Origin: Phycisphaerales bacterium UBA2402
GTDB lineage: Bacteria; Planctomycetota; Phycisphaerae; Phycisphaerales; UBA1924
DNA length: 30,891 nt
Direction of reading: 5' to 3'
NCBI GenBank assembly: GCA_002343715.1
Contig: DDSA01000159.1
Coordinates: 1-30,891 of the forward strand
Positions 16,901 through 24,045 of this stretch are shown one piece after another. A model generated the notes under the pieces. That model was given only the letters and a program-made list of their open reading frames with translations, did no database searches and was not told the origin of the DNA. Numbering within the stretch: position 1 is the first letter of the stretch; each line of letters begins with the position of its first letter. Made by a program: the position numbers and the translations under genes.

Positions 16901-17355
16901 ACGAGTTCGCGGCCCGGGGCTTCGGGGTTGATGAGCGCGAGTTGTGTCGAGGGCAGCGTCGAGAACCGCGTCGTCGCGGCGATGATCCGGGGGGGTGTCT
17001 CGTTGGTCCAGCCTACCGCCCCCGCACGGGCCCCGCCATCGAAGGTGAGCCGCCTGGGCGTTCCGCCCGTGGTGGGCATGATGTAGACCTCACCCGGCCC
17101 CTCGTACTCCGCTACGAAGGCGATGCGTGATCCGTCCGGTGACAATCGCGGAGAAGTCTCCGCGCCCGTGTGGCTGGTGAGTCGGCTTGCCACCGCGCTG
17201 GTCTTGGCCTTGTCGGCCGACACTCTCCACAAATCCCCTTCTGAAACAAAGACGATGGTGTCGCCGCGGAGTGATGGCTGCCTGTAATACCCGGTGGGAA
17301 ACTGGGCCGACGCGAGAGCACTACCGAGACAAAGACCGATACACGCGAGTTTCAT
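13951..17355 (-). CDS. Tricorn-type S41 protease
   Basis: The 1134-residue protein begins with a signal peptide (MKLACIGLCLGSALASA), then two beta-propeller regions made of WD40/TolB-like blades (repeats of SPDGxW/YIxF such as SPDGSRIAFVAEYEG, SPDGKWLYFISE). A highly charged Lys/Asp/Gly-rich linker follows, then a second structured half with a PDZ-like domain (PGVNIAAGDVIEAINGRP) and the S41 protease domain. The serine nucleophile is Ser1018 in NELTASDGEA and the likely catalytic histidine is His792 in LSALHIFVRGG. Tricorn proteases cut peptides into short products; here export suggests periplasmic peptide breakdown. ATG 17355 is chosen for the signal peptide and GGAG five bases upstream. It is divergent from the FG-GAP surface protein. 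Confidence 0.92.
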   Translation of the reverse strand: MKLACIGLCLGSALASAQFPTGYYRQPSLRGDTIVFVSEGDLWRVSADKAKTSAVASRLTSHTGAETSPRLSPDGSRIAFVAEYEGPGEVYIMPTTGGTPRRLTFDGGARAGAVGWTNETPPRIIAATTRFSTLPSTQLALINPEAPGRELVPLAQAAEGTYDEGGTLYFTRLPPQGSQTKRYKGGTAQQLWSFSLGAAEAVHLTPDFVGSNTTPMWWRGRLYFLSDRDGTMEVWSMLPDGGDVRQETNHTQPGTELLDVKGASLDAGRIVYQLGADLWLHDLATATGTKLTISLDSDFGQTVERWVKKPMDFLTAAHISHDGERIVLTARGQVFVAPRQQGRLVEASRKDGVRYRAARFMPDGKSLITLSDESGEVELWTLPDNGVGERAQLTGNSEILRWDTLPSPDGNWIAHHDKNQRLYLFDVRSKTDTRIDENPWENFADPVWSPDSRYLAYSVTADNQNPIIRIHDTQTGTKTDATTDRFASFSPSWSPDGKWLYFISERHLRSLVGSPWGLMAPEPYFDNKCKVYAVALTSGQRWPFQPDDELMPKKDGDKDSKQQDKRDTDKADPVKKEGEAQPGQDAPEAGAGTVGAGDEATSSKNGSKKKPDPIEIEFAGLAERLHEVPAPPGNYSGLFVTDKRLILFSSSNAADGKNNLVVYPIGNKDLELKTLVPDIRSYEPSGDGKWLLIRKSDAFHVIESSAGAPASLDKSAVPLTNWSFPLDPREEWRQMFTEAWRLERDYFYDRSMHGVDWKAMLARYLPLVDRVATRAELNDLIAQMVAELSALHIFVRGGDQPRGDTDIAPATLGAILTRDEAAGGYRVESVYETDPDEPDRRPPLARPGVNIAAGDVIEAINGRPTLSAPDAESLLRNQAGKQVLLTVKPKGGGESRDVIVTPISPGADADFRYSQWQYTRRKIVEEQGRGEIGYVHLRAMGGENFTEFAKGFYPVFNRKGLILDARHNRGGNIDSWILSRLLRKAWFYWQPRIGNPTWNMQFAFRGHVVVLCNELTASDGEALAEGIRRLGIGTIIGTRTWGGEIWLSSSNYLVDGGIATAAEIGVYGPEGEWLIEGHGVDPDIVVDNLPHATFKGEDAQLDAAIRHLQEKIKNDPRDVNPAPRHPDKSFRPGR

Positions 17356-17535
17356 GCAGACTCCGGGTAAGAACAGGCACGAGCCAAGGATGCGGTCAAA
17401 GTAGCAAGGATGCGGCACCCGGGCAAACCCGACCTGTTCGTCCGTGCGGAATCCGGCACCCGCTCCCGGCTCCCGGTCGTATAGTCCAAGAGCCGAAACG
17501 ATGAAGCGGCCGGCAATGGCAGGGGTGGAGCAAGG

Positions 17536-19770
17536 ATGTTCAGAGAGATGCGTGACCCTGCGGGAATAGAAGCGCTCGAACCGCGTTGTCTTTTGACGGT
17601 CGCGTTTCAGGCGAACTGGGCCACCCTCCCCGATACACCTCAAGTAAGCCCGGGCGCGAGCGCCCAGGTCGCGGACATGAACGGCGACGGCAGGGCCGAC
17701 GTGGTCATGGCCTGGACCGAATCGTCCAGGGTGCTCTCGGTCTTTCTCGGCGGTCCGAGCGGAGAGTTCACGCGGGTCGCGGCGGTTTTCGCCGGATCCC
17801 CCGGAATCGTTCGAGCATTGGGTGACTTTGACGGCGATGGCGATATCGATGCGGTCGTGGATTCATCGCTGTTCCTGAACAACGGCGTGGGTATTCTCAT
17901 CCAGCAACCGGTCGATCCGGCCCTGAACAACAGCGGCAGCCTCTCGGCGATCGATGTGAATGGGGATGGTCAGAGCGAACTGGCCCTTCAGCACGCGGGC
18001 GTGCTCCGGATCTTGCGCCTGGGACTCGGCGGGTTCGCCACGATCTCGACATTGGCAACCGATGAGACGCTCTCGTTGGAAGGGGAACGCTCGGTCGTCG
18101 ATCTGAACGGAGACGGCCGTCCCGACCTTGTCCTGCGATCGGGGAGCGCAACGAGGCTGGTGTTCAATAGTGCGGGCGGATTGCTGTCCGGGCCGCTCCT
18201 CGCCGGGGCCGCGACACTGGCTGACGGCACCGGTGATCGGATCGCGGACCGTTTCACACTGGCGATCCGAGGCGATTCCGGTCTGGACATCCTCCGCGAA
18301 AACGGTGCGGGGGACGGGTCCTTCGCCCCGCCCATCGTTGTTGGTTCTCTGCCCGCCGGGTTCACGAACCCGGTGCTGTCCACCATGACGGCGGATTTCA
18401 ACCGCGATGGAAGACCCGACCTGCTGTTGATATCGGCATCGTCCGTGAACTTCGAGTCCGTCGAGGCGGTCATCAGCGATGCTTCGGGTCGCTATGACAA
18501 CGGCTCCGCGGCCACGGGCATGGGAACGTTCGCGGGGATTGGTGGGTCGGCTCTGTTCGGCGCGGCGGACCTTGACGGTGACAACCGTCCGGATGCCTGG
18601 GGGTTTCGCCGAGTCTCCGATGTGAACACCGAGTTTGTGGTCTCACGCCAGATCACCGGGGCGGCCGTGACAAGGCTTTCGGCCTCCTCCGCATCGGTCG
18701 AACCGCTCGATCTGCTGGTGCTCACGGCCACCGTTACCCGGGGAGAACTGCCGCCCGACACAGTCCCGTTTGTCGAGTTCTACATCGACCTCGACGGCGA
18801 CGGCGTGATCACGTCCGCGGATTCTCTTCTAGGGATGGTCGGCTCGCCCGACGGCGATGGCGCCTATCGCCTGCGGTACACGCACACCCGAACCGACCTT
18901 GCCGGCCCGACCGCCATCCTCGCCGTGGCGAAAGCGGGCGCGACCTCCGCACCCGGTGCAACGACGGTCACGTTCTGGCAACGGACTTTCTATCCCGAGG
19001 GATTCCGCAATGATGCGAGCGTCAACGAGTACGTCTCGATCGTGAACCCCTCCTCCCGGTCCGTCACGTATCAACTGATCGCCCGGTATGAAACCGGCGA
19101 GCGAGATCAGATCATCGCGGAGGGCGTCATCCCGGCCAACGCGCGGGGCGGCGTCACCATCTGCGAGCGAGGGCGGCCCGAGGTGGGCCTGACGCGGCCC
19201 GGCGTGGGTTACGCGCTTGAACTGAGGGCCGATGGTCTGCTCGGCGCGACCTTCGCCCATTACGACAGTTTTACCGGGGACACGCCGGACCCCATCGCCG
19301 GCGCCTCGGGAGAGTCGCTTTCCTCAACGGCCAACGTCCTGTGGTCCTTCGCCGATATATCGACTTCGACGTTCGATTTTCTGCTGTTCTACAACCCCGG
19401 TCTGACCGACGCCGCGGTTCAGGTCCGGTTCTTCGACGAAGCCCTGGGGGAAGTGGTGAAGCAGGTGTCGGTATCCTCACTCCGGAGGGGCGGTTTGGCG
19501 ATCCGCGACATCGCTGAACTTCTTCCCAACACCCGTTATGCCGTGACGGTGTCGAGCAGTTTCCCTCTCGCTGCGGCCCACTCGCGGTATCGCCAGGATG
19601 GAGCCTCGTGGGGCACGCGGGGCGTGGCGGGTGCCGATGCGCAGGTTTTCGCGGGGGTCGAGTTGAGGCCCACGGCCGTGCACGACCTCACGCTTTACAA
19701 CACGGGGACAGAAACGGTCGAGGTCACGCTCGAGTCTTCATTCGACACCGGAGCCGTATCAACACGGTAG
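17536..19770 (+). CDS. LEPRxLL FG-GAP repeat surface protein, ends at an in-frame TAG
   Basis: The first 744 residues are intact. The N-terminus has the planctomycete motif LEPRCLL (residues 14-20), which marks many of their large secreted proteins. FG-GAP/VCBS calcium loops follow: NGDGRADVV (49-57), DFDGDGDIDAVV (97-108), NGDGQSEL (142-149), NGDGRPDLV (191-199), NRDGRPDLL (289-297) and DLDGDNRPD (345-353). A DLDGDGVITSADS loop at 418-430 resembles dockerin or EF-hand loops. From about 490 the protein has beta repeats starting with an (F/V)xNP/YNxG motif. GGAG five bases before ATG 17536 fixes the start. TAG at 19768-19770 stops the frame in the middle of the third such repeat, so the protein is probably truncated. 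Confidence 0.8.
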   Translation: MFREMRDPAGIEALEPRCLLTVAFQANWATLPDTPQVSPGASAQVADMNGDGRADVVMAWTESSRVLSVFLGGPSGEFTRVAAVFAGSPGIVRALGDFDGDGDIDAVVDSSLFLNNGVGILIQQPVDPALNNSGSLSAIDVNGDGQSELALQHAGVLRILRLGLGGFATISTLATDETLSLEGERSVVDLNGDGRPDLVLRSGSATRLVFNSAGGLLSGPLLAGAATLADGTGDRIADRFTLAIRGDSGLDILRENGAGDGSFAPPIVVGSLPAGFTNPVLSTMTADFNRDGRPDLLLISASSVNFESVEAVISDASGRYDNGSAATGMGTFAGIGGSALFGAADLDGDNRPDAWGFRRVSDVNTEFVVSRQITGAAVTRLSASSASVEPLDLLVLTATVTRGELPPDTVPFVEFYIDLDGDGVITSADSLLGMVGSPDGDGAYRLRYTHTRTDLAGPTAILAVAKAGATSAPGATTVTFWQRTFYPEGFRNDASVNEYVSIVNPSSRSVTYQLIARYETGERDQIIAEGVIPANARGGVTICERGRPEVGLTRPGVGYALELRADGLLGATFAHYDSFTGDTPDPIAGASGESLSSTANVLWSFADISTSTFDFLLFYNPGLTDAAVQVRFFDEALGEVVKQVSVSSLRRGGLAIRDIAELLPNTRYAVTVSSSFPLAAAHSRYRQDGASWGTRGVAGADAQVFAGVELRPTAVHDLTLYNTGTETVEVTLESSFDTGAVSTR

Positions 19771-19776
19771 GTCTTC

Positions 19777-20304
19777 GTGCCGCCGAGGCAGCGATTGACG
19801 TTTGATCCGTTCGCTTCGGCTCCGATCGGGGCGGCCTTCGGGTCGCTGCGACTCTCCGGGCTGATGGGCGAGGGAGGGGTGGTTGGGGCGCTTTCGACGC
19901 AGGACTTCAGCCGCGGGGACCTGGTGTCGACCGGTCCGACGGGTATCGCCGCTCGAGGCTGGGCCTTTGGGGATGCCTTCCTCGCGCAAGCCACGGCGGG
20001 CATCTCCGAGTTTGAGACGCTGGTGGTCTACAACCCGTCGCAAGGGCCTTTGGATGTTGCGGTGACGTACCACTTTCTCGATGGATCCGTCTCATCAAGG
20101 GTGCTTTCCGTGGCCGCGCGGTCGCCGGCAGGGGTTCGACTGCACGAAGAATCCGTGATTACAGACTTCGGCCCGTTGGTCTGGTACGGGATTTCTCTCT
20201 CGGCTCCGAGTCCGGTCGTGGCGACGATGACCCACTGGGACCTTTCCCAGGGGGGCGGTTGGGCGACCATCGGTGGTGTGCTGGGGTCCTTCGTAGAAGT
20301 CTGA
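19777..20304 (+). CDS. Continuation of the FG-GAP surface protein past the TAG
   Basis: This is in the same frame as the upstream gene with no intervening stop after the TAG at 19768-19770 (the frame is open from 19771). It completes the third beta repeat and contains a fourth (ETLVVYNPSQGPLDVAVTYH), ending GSFVEV with TGA at 20302-20304. It lacks any signal peptide. GTG 19777 could start a separate product, helped only by a weak TAGG upstream, so an independent gene is unlikely. Replacing TAG by one sense codon would give a 922-residue protein. TAG differs by one base from CAG, and Gln occurs nearby in the aligned repeat 2 (VVKQVSV). Confidence 0.7.
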   Translation: MPPRQRLTFDPFASAPIGAAFGSLRLSGLMGEGGVVGALSTQDFSRGDLVSTGPTGIAARGWAFGDAFLAQATAGISEFETLVVYNPSQGPLDVAVTYHFLDGSVSSRVLSVAARSPAGVRLHEESVITDFGPLVWYGISLSAPSPVVATMTHWDLSQGGGWATIGGVLGSFVEV

Positions 20305-20484
20305 GAACCCGTACGCGACGCGACTCCTGTTCCAGTATCAACGGCGTCCGCGTCACGGAACTCCAGAGTCTTTTCAAGAAATTCCACGCCGCAGCAGGCT
20401 TGATCCGCCGCGGGTGTGTATTGTTGAGCGACCGCCGGTGTAGTTCCGAGTTTGATACCCGGCATTCGATTCCTGTTCGATGGG

Positions 20485-20539
20485 CCTCCGAGGGGCGGAG
20501 GTAGCGGATGCCCGATGCCAGCGGCCGCGAGGTACGCGG
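20485..20539 (+). promoter_or_regulatory. Pair of hairpins in the ANTAR regulator leader
   Basis: Hairpin 1 is CCTCCG-AGGGG-CGGAGG (20485-20501) and hairpin 2 is CCGCG-AGGTA-CGCGG (20525-20539), 23 bases apart, each with a five-base loop starting AGG. ANTAR proteins bind paired hairpins, but the known targets have six-base loops with A1 and G4, so these are only similar. Confidence 0.35.
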
Positions 20540-20610
20540 TTCTTTGATGTCGGGCTTTGTCATGGCCGCGTGCGTTGATCTTGGGAGTCACTTCGGGGGA
20601 AACAACTTGC

Positions 20611-20628
20611 GGACGGCGAGTGCCGTCC
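20611..20628 (+). promoter_or_regulatory. Perfect 7-base hairpin in the ANTAR regulator leader
   Basis: GGACGGC (20611-20617) and GCCGTCC (20622-20628) enclose a GAGT tetraloop. No T-tract follows on either strand, so it is not an evident terminator. Confidence 0.4.
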
Positions 20629-20659
20629 ATCGCCCGTTCGGCGTGGGGTACGCTGTTCA

Positions 20660-20701
20660 GGCTCGATCGTGTGTGTCCCGGAGGGGGGCTCGATCGCGTG
20701 T
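20660..20701. repeat. Tandem 15-base direct repeat, possible operator
   Basis: GGCTCGATCGTGTGT (20660-20674) and GGCTCGATCGCGTGT (20687-20701) differ at one base, with starts 27 bases apart. Each contains the palindrome CGATCG. They lie 64-105 bases before the ANTAR regulator's ATG, where a transcription factor could act. Confidence 0.5.
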
Positions 20702-20764
20702 CAAGAGAGGCGCGCGTTCCTCGAGTGCATGGGAGAGTAGTTGGTATTGACGGAGATGAAGAAC

Positions 20765-21457
20765 ATGGCAACCGAAAGCGCCGTTCGCAGTCAGCACTCC
20801 CAATCGGCAGATGCGCAGGGAGCAGACCAGGGCGTCCCGCAGTTCGATCCGCGTCCTCAGCGCGGCGAGCCACCTCCGCACCCACGAAGGGTTCTCGTGG
20901 CCGAGGATGAATACCTGGTGGCCACCGAACTGACACATGCCCTCGCTTCCCTCGGATATATTGTCGTCGGCCCCGCAACCGATGGCGAAGCCGCGGTGGC
21001 ACTGACCCGAAGCGCCAACCCGGACCTGGCCATCATGGACGTGCGAATGCCCCGCAGAGACGGCATCAGCGCCGCCCGCGAACTGTGGGAACTGCACAAC
21101 GTCCCCGCCATCATGGTCTCGGCCTACTCCGATCAGGAAACAGTCGATGCCGCGGCACAGACGGGAGTTTTCGGATACCTTGTGAAGCCGGCGAGCGTCG
21201 ATCAGATCCGCGCCGCCATCGGCATAGCGTGGGAGCGTTATCGCCGGGCATCGGTCCTCGAAGCCGAAAACGCGCACCTCAAAAAGCGACTCGAAGAACG
21301 CAAACTCATCGAACAGGCCAAGTGGATCCTGGTTTCAAAGAAGGGGGCCACGGAACCCGAAGCGATGCAGATGCTTCAGCGTCGAGCCCGCGATACACGT
21401 CGCCCCTTGGGCGACATCGCTCGGGCGGTCATCGAGGCCGAAGGTCTGCTCGGCTGA
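20765..21457 (+). CDS. Response regulator with ANTAR RNA-binding output domain
   Basis: The 230-residue protein has a disordered N-terminal tail (1-40), a receiver domain (42-155) with acidic pair Glu47-Asp48, phospho-acceptor Asp92 (AIMDVRMP), Ser119 and Lys141 (GYLVKPAS), a coiled-coil linker (about 165-185), and an ANTAR domain (about 174-230) with KRLEERKLIEQAKWILV and QRRARDTRRPLGDIARAVIE. ANTAR regulators prevent transcription termination by binding RNA hairpins, classically in nitrogen-assimilation operons. ATG 20765 has GGAG nine bases upstream; in-frame ATG 20756 and TTG 20741 lack spacing for a Shine-Dalgarno. No histidine kinase gene is adjacent, so the signal is unknown. AT-rich DNA follows. 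Confidence 0.92.
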   Translation: MATESAVRSQHSQSADAQGADQGVPQFDPRPQRGEPPPHPRRVLVAEDEYLVATELTHALASLGYIVVGPATDGEAAVALTRSANPDLAIMDVRMPRRDGISAARELWELHNVPAIMVSAYSDQETVDAAAQTGVFGYLVKPASVDQIRAAIGIAWERYRRASVLEAENAHLKKRLEERKLIEQAKWILVSKKGATEPEAMQMLQRRARDTRRPLGDIARAVIEAEGLLG

Positions 21458-21954
21458 GCATTGTTCAGACCCGCAGAGAGTGCACCAGTACGAGCAATTG
21501 TCAGACAGTCCGGAGTGCCGGGCTTATCTCATGCGCAAAGTAAAGCACATTTGTTAGGTAAATGAATGAAATAAATCATCAAAATGTTAGGCATATAACC
21601 GATGTTTATTTCAAAAATATATACATACAAGTAAGTATAAATTGATTCCAACGCATGGATCAAATTTTGATGGTCCACTGCCTTGGCCTTCAAAACAACT
21701 AAGTTGTTGTCATGAATGCGAGTGGGCTTGACCACGCGATGATCGTGAAGAGCCGGTACGCGGTTACACGGTTGTGACACAGCGACGGCAACCCCGCGCC
21801 GATGAGATTCGTATTTTCAAGACCACGCGAGGCGCGATCGTGGTGGGTCGTGTACGATGCGGGCCTTTTGCGGCTCGCGGCCGTGGACGGAGGTCTGGTG
21901 ACGGCGTGAGTCACCGGAGTCGGAGATGTGCTGGCACGTGCAGGAAGGAAACCC
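21458..21954. other. Gene-free region with an AT-rich island upstream of the pilM-like operon
   Basis: No credible gene occurs in this 497-base stretch. Bases 21541-21660 are about 26% GC by hand count, far below the flanks. Two close palindromes are present: ATCAAA-T-TTTGAT (21659-21671) and AACAAC-TAA-GTTGTT (21694-21708), with centres 36 bases apart. No convincing -35/-10 pair was found. The 3' part (about 21780-21954) is GC-rich again and forms the pilM leader. The AT-rich part could be a regulatory or foreign segment. Confidence 0.6.
21895..21917 (+). promoter_or_regulatory. Hairpin in the pilM-like operon leader
   Basis: CTGGTGAC (21895-21902) and GTCACCGG (21910-21917) pair as eight bases with one T-G wobble around a seven-base loop, ending 37 bases before the operon's first ATG. 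It is clear of the ribosome-binding site. Confidence 0.4.
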
Positions 21955-24045
21955 ATGGCGTCAACCAACGTCTGCTGGGGCATCGAGATCGGGGCATCCG
22001 CCATCCGGGCGGTGAAGTTGGAAGCCACCGGCGACGGCGGTGCGAAACTGCTCGAGTACGCCGTCATCAATCACCCCAAGCCTCTCTCCGCGCCGGACGT
22101 GAACCCCAACGACATTCTGCGCGTGTCGCTGGGCGCGCTCACGAGCCAGTACGATCTGTCGAAGGCGGCCATCGCGGTCTCCGTCCCCGGACATTCCGCC
22201 TTCGCTCGTTTCGCCAAACTCCCCCCGGTTGAACCCAAGAAGGTTCCCGACATCGTCAAGTTCGAGGCGATGCAGCAGATCCCTTTCCCGCTCGAGCAGG
22301 TCGAGTGGGACTACCAGACCTTTGTCAGCCCCGATTCACCCGATGTTGAGGTGGGCATCTTCGCCATCACCCGCGAGCGGGTGATGGAACGGGTACAGAT
22401 GCTCGAGGACATCGGCCTGGTGCCCAACTACGTTGTACTCAGCCCCATCGCGGTCTACAACGCCCTCGCCCACGATCTCGAGTTTGGCTCGCAGACGCCG
22501 GGCACGATCATCGTCGATGTCGGGACCACCTCCACCGATCTGGTCGTCGCCACGCCGGGACGCATGTGGGTCCGCACCTTCCCGATCGGCGGCCACCAGT
22601 TCACCGAGGCCCTGGTCCAGCAGTTCCAACTCAGTTATCCAAAGGCGGAGAAACTCAAGCGAGAAGCCGAGGACAGCAAGCACGCCCGGCAGGTCTTCCA
22701 GGCGATGCGTCCGGTCTTCACCGACCTGGCGCAGGACATCCAGCGCTCGATCGGCTACTACCAGTCCCTCAACAAGGACGCCAACCTCACCCGCCTGATC
22801 GGCGTCGGCTCCACCTTCCGCCTCCCGGGTCTGCGCAAGTATCTCAAGCAGCAACTGGGCATCGATGTGTACCGGATCGAGGAGTTCAAGAAACTCAAGG
22901 TCGATGGCGATGGCGCGGCGGGCTTCAACGATGCGACATTGAACCTGTGCACCGCCTACGGCCTTGCGTTGCAGGGCCTGGGCCTCAACGCCGTCGGCGG
23001 CAATCTCATGCCCGTCGCGGTCCTGCGCCGCAGCATGTGGAAGGAGAAGGTGCCCTACTTTGGCCTCGCCGCCGGGCTTGCCATCGCGGCCGGTGCGGGC
23101 ATGTTCCTTTTCCCCATGGCCGACAAGATGGGCGTATCGGCCAACCTCCCCGACCCCATCATCCAGCAGACCCTGCGGCGTGCCACCGAACTCAAGAACG
23201 AGGCCACCGAGGCCGGAGTTCTTGAAGGCGGCGGCGTCAACGCCGATGCCGCCAACATGGTCGCCCTGATGGAGCGTCGGGGCATTTTCCAGCAGATCAC
23301 CCGCGATGTGAAAAACCTCATCGCCGCCGCCGACCAGCGCGCGCCCAGATGGTTCGAGGAATACGGCGTCAAGGGAGCCACGCCCCCGCCCGCTCCCGCG
23401 GTGAGCCTCCGCAGTTTCGATTGCACGTATCAACCCCCCAAGGCCGCCGAGGAGGCCGATCCCTTTGCCTCGGGGGACCCGAGCGCCTCCAACCCCGATC
23501 CGCTGAAGATCGCGTCCTTCCCCCGCATCGAGTGCCGGCTCGAACTCACCACGGCCCAACCCGAGCCGCGGAAGTTCGCGCAGGAAACGATCGAGCGGTG
23601 GTTGCGGGCCAAGGAAAACCGGATCCGCGCTGATGTGCCCTACGAGATTGTCATTGATCCTCGTTCGATTCAGGTGATCGAAACCGGCAAGGAAAGCGAA
23701 ATGGCCTCCGTAGGCACGGCACGGGGAGGCCGGGGCGACCCGTCCCGCACGATCTCTCGTCGCGATGAGTCGGGAAGAATGCTCGTCGGCAATGAACAGG
23801 AAGGCTTCCGGCAGGTCTCGGTGATTCTCAAGGGCGCTGAGGTCGCCGGCGGTGGGTCCGCACCTGTGAGCGGCGCCGAGCGGGCCGCCGAGCAATCCGA
23901 GGCCGCGGCCCAGAACGAGTTGGACAAGGAAGCACCGATCTCACCCCCGCCTCCACCCGCTTCCACGGGCACCATCGCCGTGACCTGGTACGCCGTCTTC
24001 AAGCCCGCCGCGACCGACGATGCGGCCGCCGGAGAGAACAAGTGA
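21955..24045 (+). CDS. pilM: PilM-like actin-fold protein fused to a membrane helix and periplasmic domain
   Basis: Residues 1-365 are a PilM/FtsA-type actin fold, with phosphate-binding motifs near the N-terminus (WGIEIGASAIRAVKLE, 8-23) and VDVGTTSTDLVV (about 185), and the adenosine-site stretch IGVGSTFRLPGLRKYLKQQL. Ordinary PilM is about 350 residues and soluble. Here a membrane helix (YFGLAAGLAIAAGAGMFLF, about 368-386) and a 310-residue Ala/Pro-rich region follow, giving 696 residues and the topology of GspL in type II secretion. It should anchor the inner-membrane platform of a type IV pilus or pseudopilus. GGAAGGAAACCC precedes ATG 21955. It overlaps the next gene by four bases (GTGA), implying translational coupling. 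Confidence 0.85.
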   Translation: MASTNVCWGIEIGASAIRAVKLEATGDGGAKLLEYAVINHPKPLSAPDVNPNDILRVSLGALTSQYDLSKAAIAVSVPGHSAFARFAKLPPVEPKKVPDIVKFEAMQQIPFPLEQVEWDYQTFVSPDSPDVEVGIFAITRERVMERVQMLEDIGLVPNYVVLSPIAVYNALAHDLEFGSQTPGTIIVDVGTTSTDLVVATPGRMWVRTFPIGGHQFTEALVQQFQLSYPKAEKLKREAEDSKHARQVFQAMRPVFTDLAQDIQRSIGYYQSLNKDANLTRLIGVGSTFRLPGLRKYLKQQLGIDVYRIEEFKKLKVDGDGAAGFNDATLNLCTAYGLALQGLGLNAVGGNLMPVAVLRRSMWKEKVPYFGLAAGLAIAAGAGMFLFPMADKMGVSANLPDPIIQQTLRRATELKNEATEAGVLEGGGVNADAANMVALMERRGIFQQITRDVKNLIAAADQRAPRWFEEYGVKGATPPPAPAVSLRSFDCTYQPPKAAEEADPFASGDPSASNPDPLKIASFPRIECRLELTTAQPEPRKFAQETIERWLRAKENRIRADVPYEIVIDPRSIQVIETGKESEMASVGTARGGRGDPSRTISRRDESGRMLVGNEQEGFRQVSVILKGAEVAGGGSAPVSGAERAAEQSEAAAQNELDKEAPISPPPPPASTGTIAVTWYAVFKPAATDDAAAGENK

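Larger units (their letters stand above)
20305..20764. other. Long gene-free leader upstream of the ANTAR regulator
   Basis: This 460-base stretch has no credible gene. It holds three hairpins (20485-20501, 20525-20539, 20611-20628) and a tandem 15-base repeat (20660-20674 and 20687-20701). Its length and structure suggest an untranslated, regulated leader, but no promoter with good -35/-10 boxes was found. Confidence 0.5.

Noticed and set aside
21529..21780. 83-codon minus-strand frame in the AT-rich island
   Set aside because: Its composition follows the AT-rich DNA, it has no Shine-Dalgarno and no recognisable motif; a chance frame is more likely.
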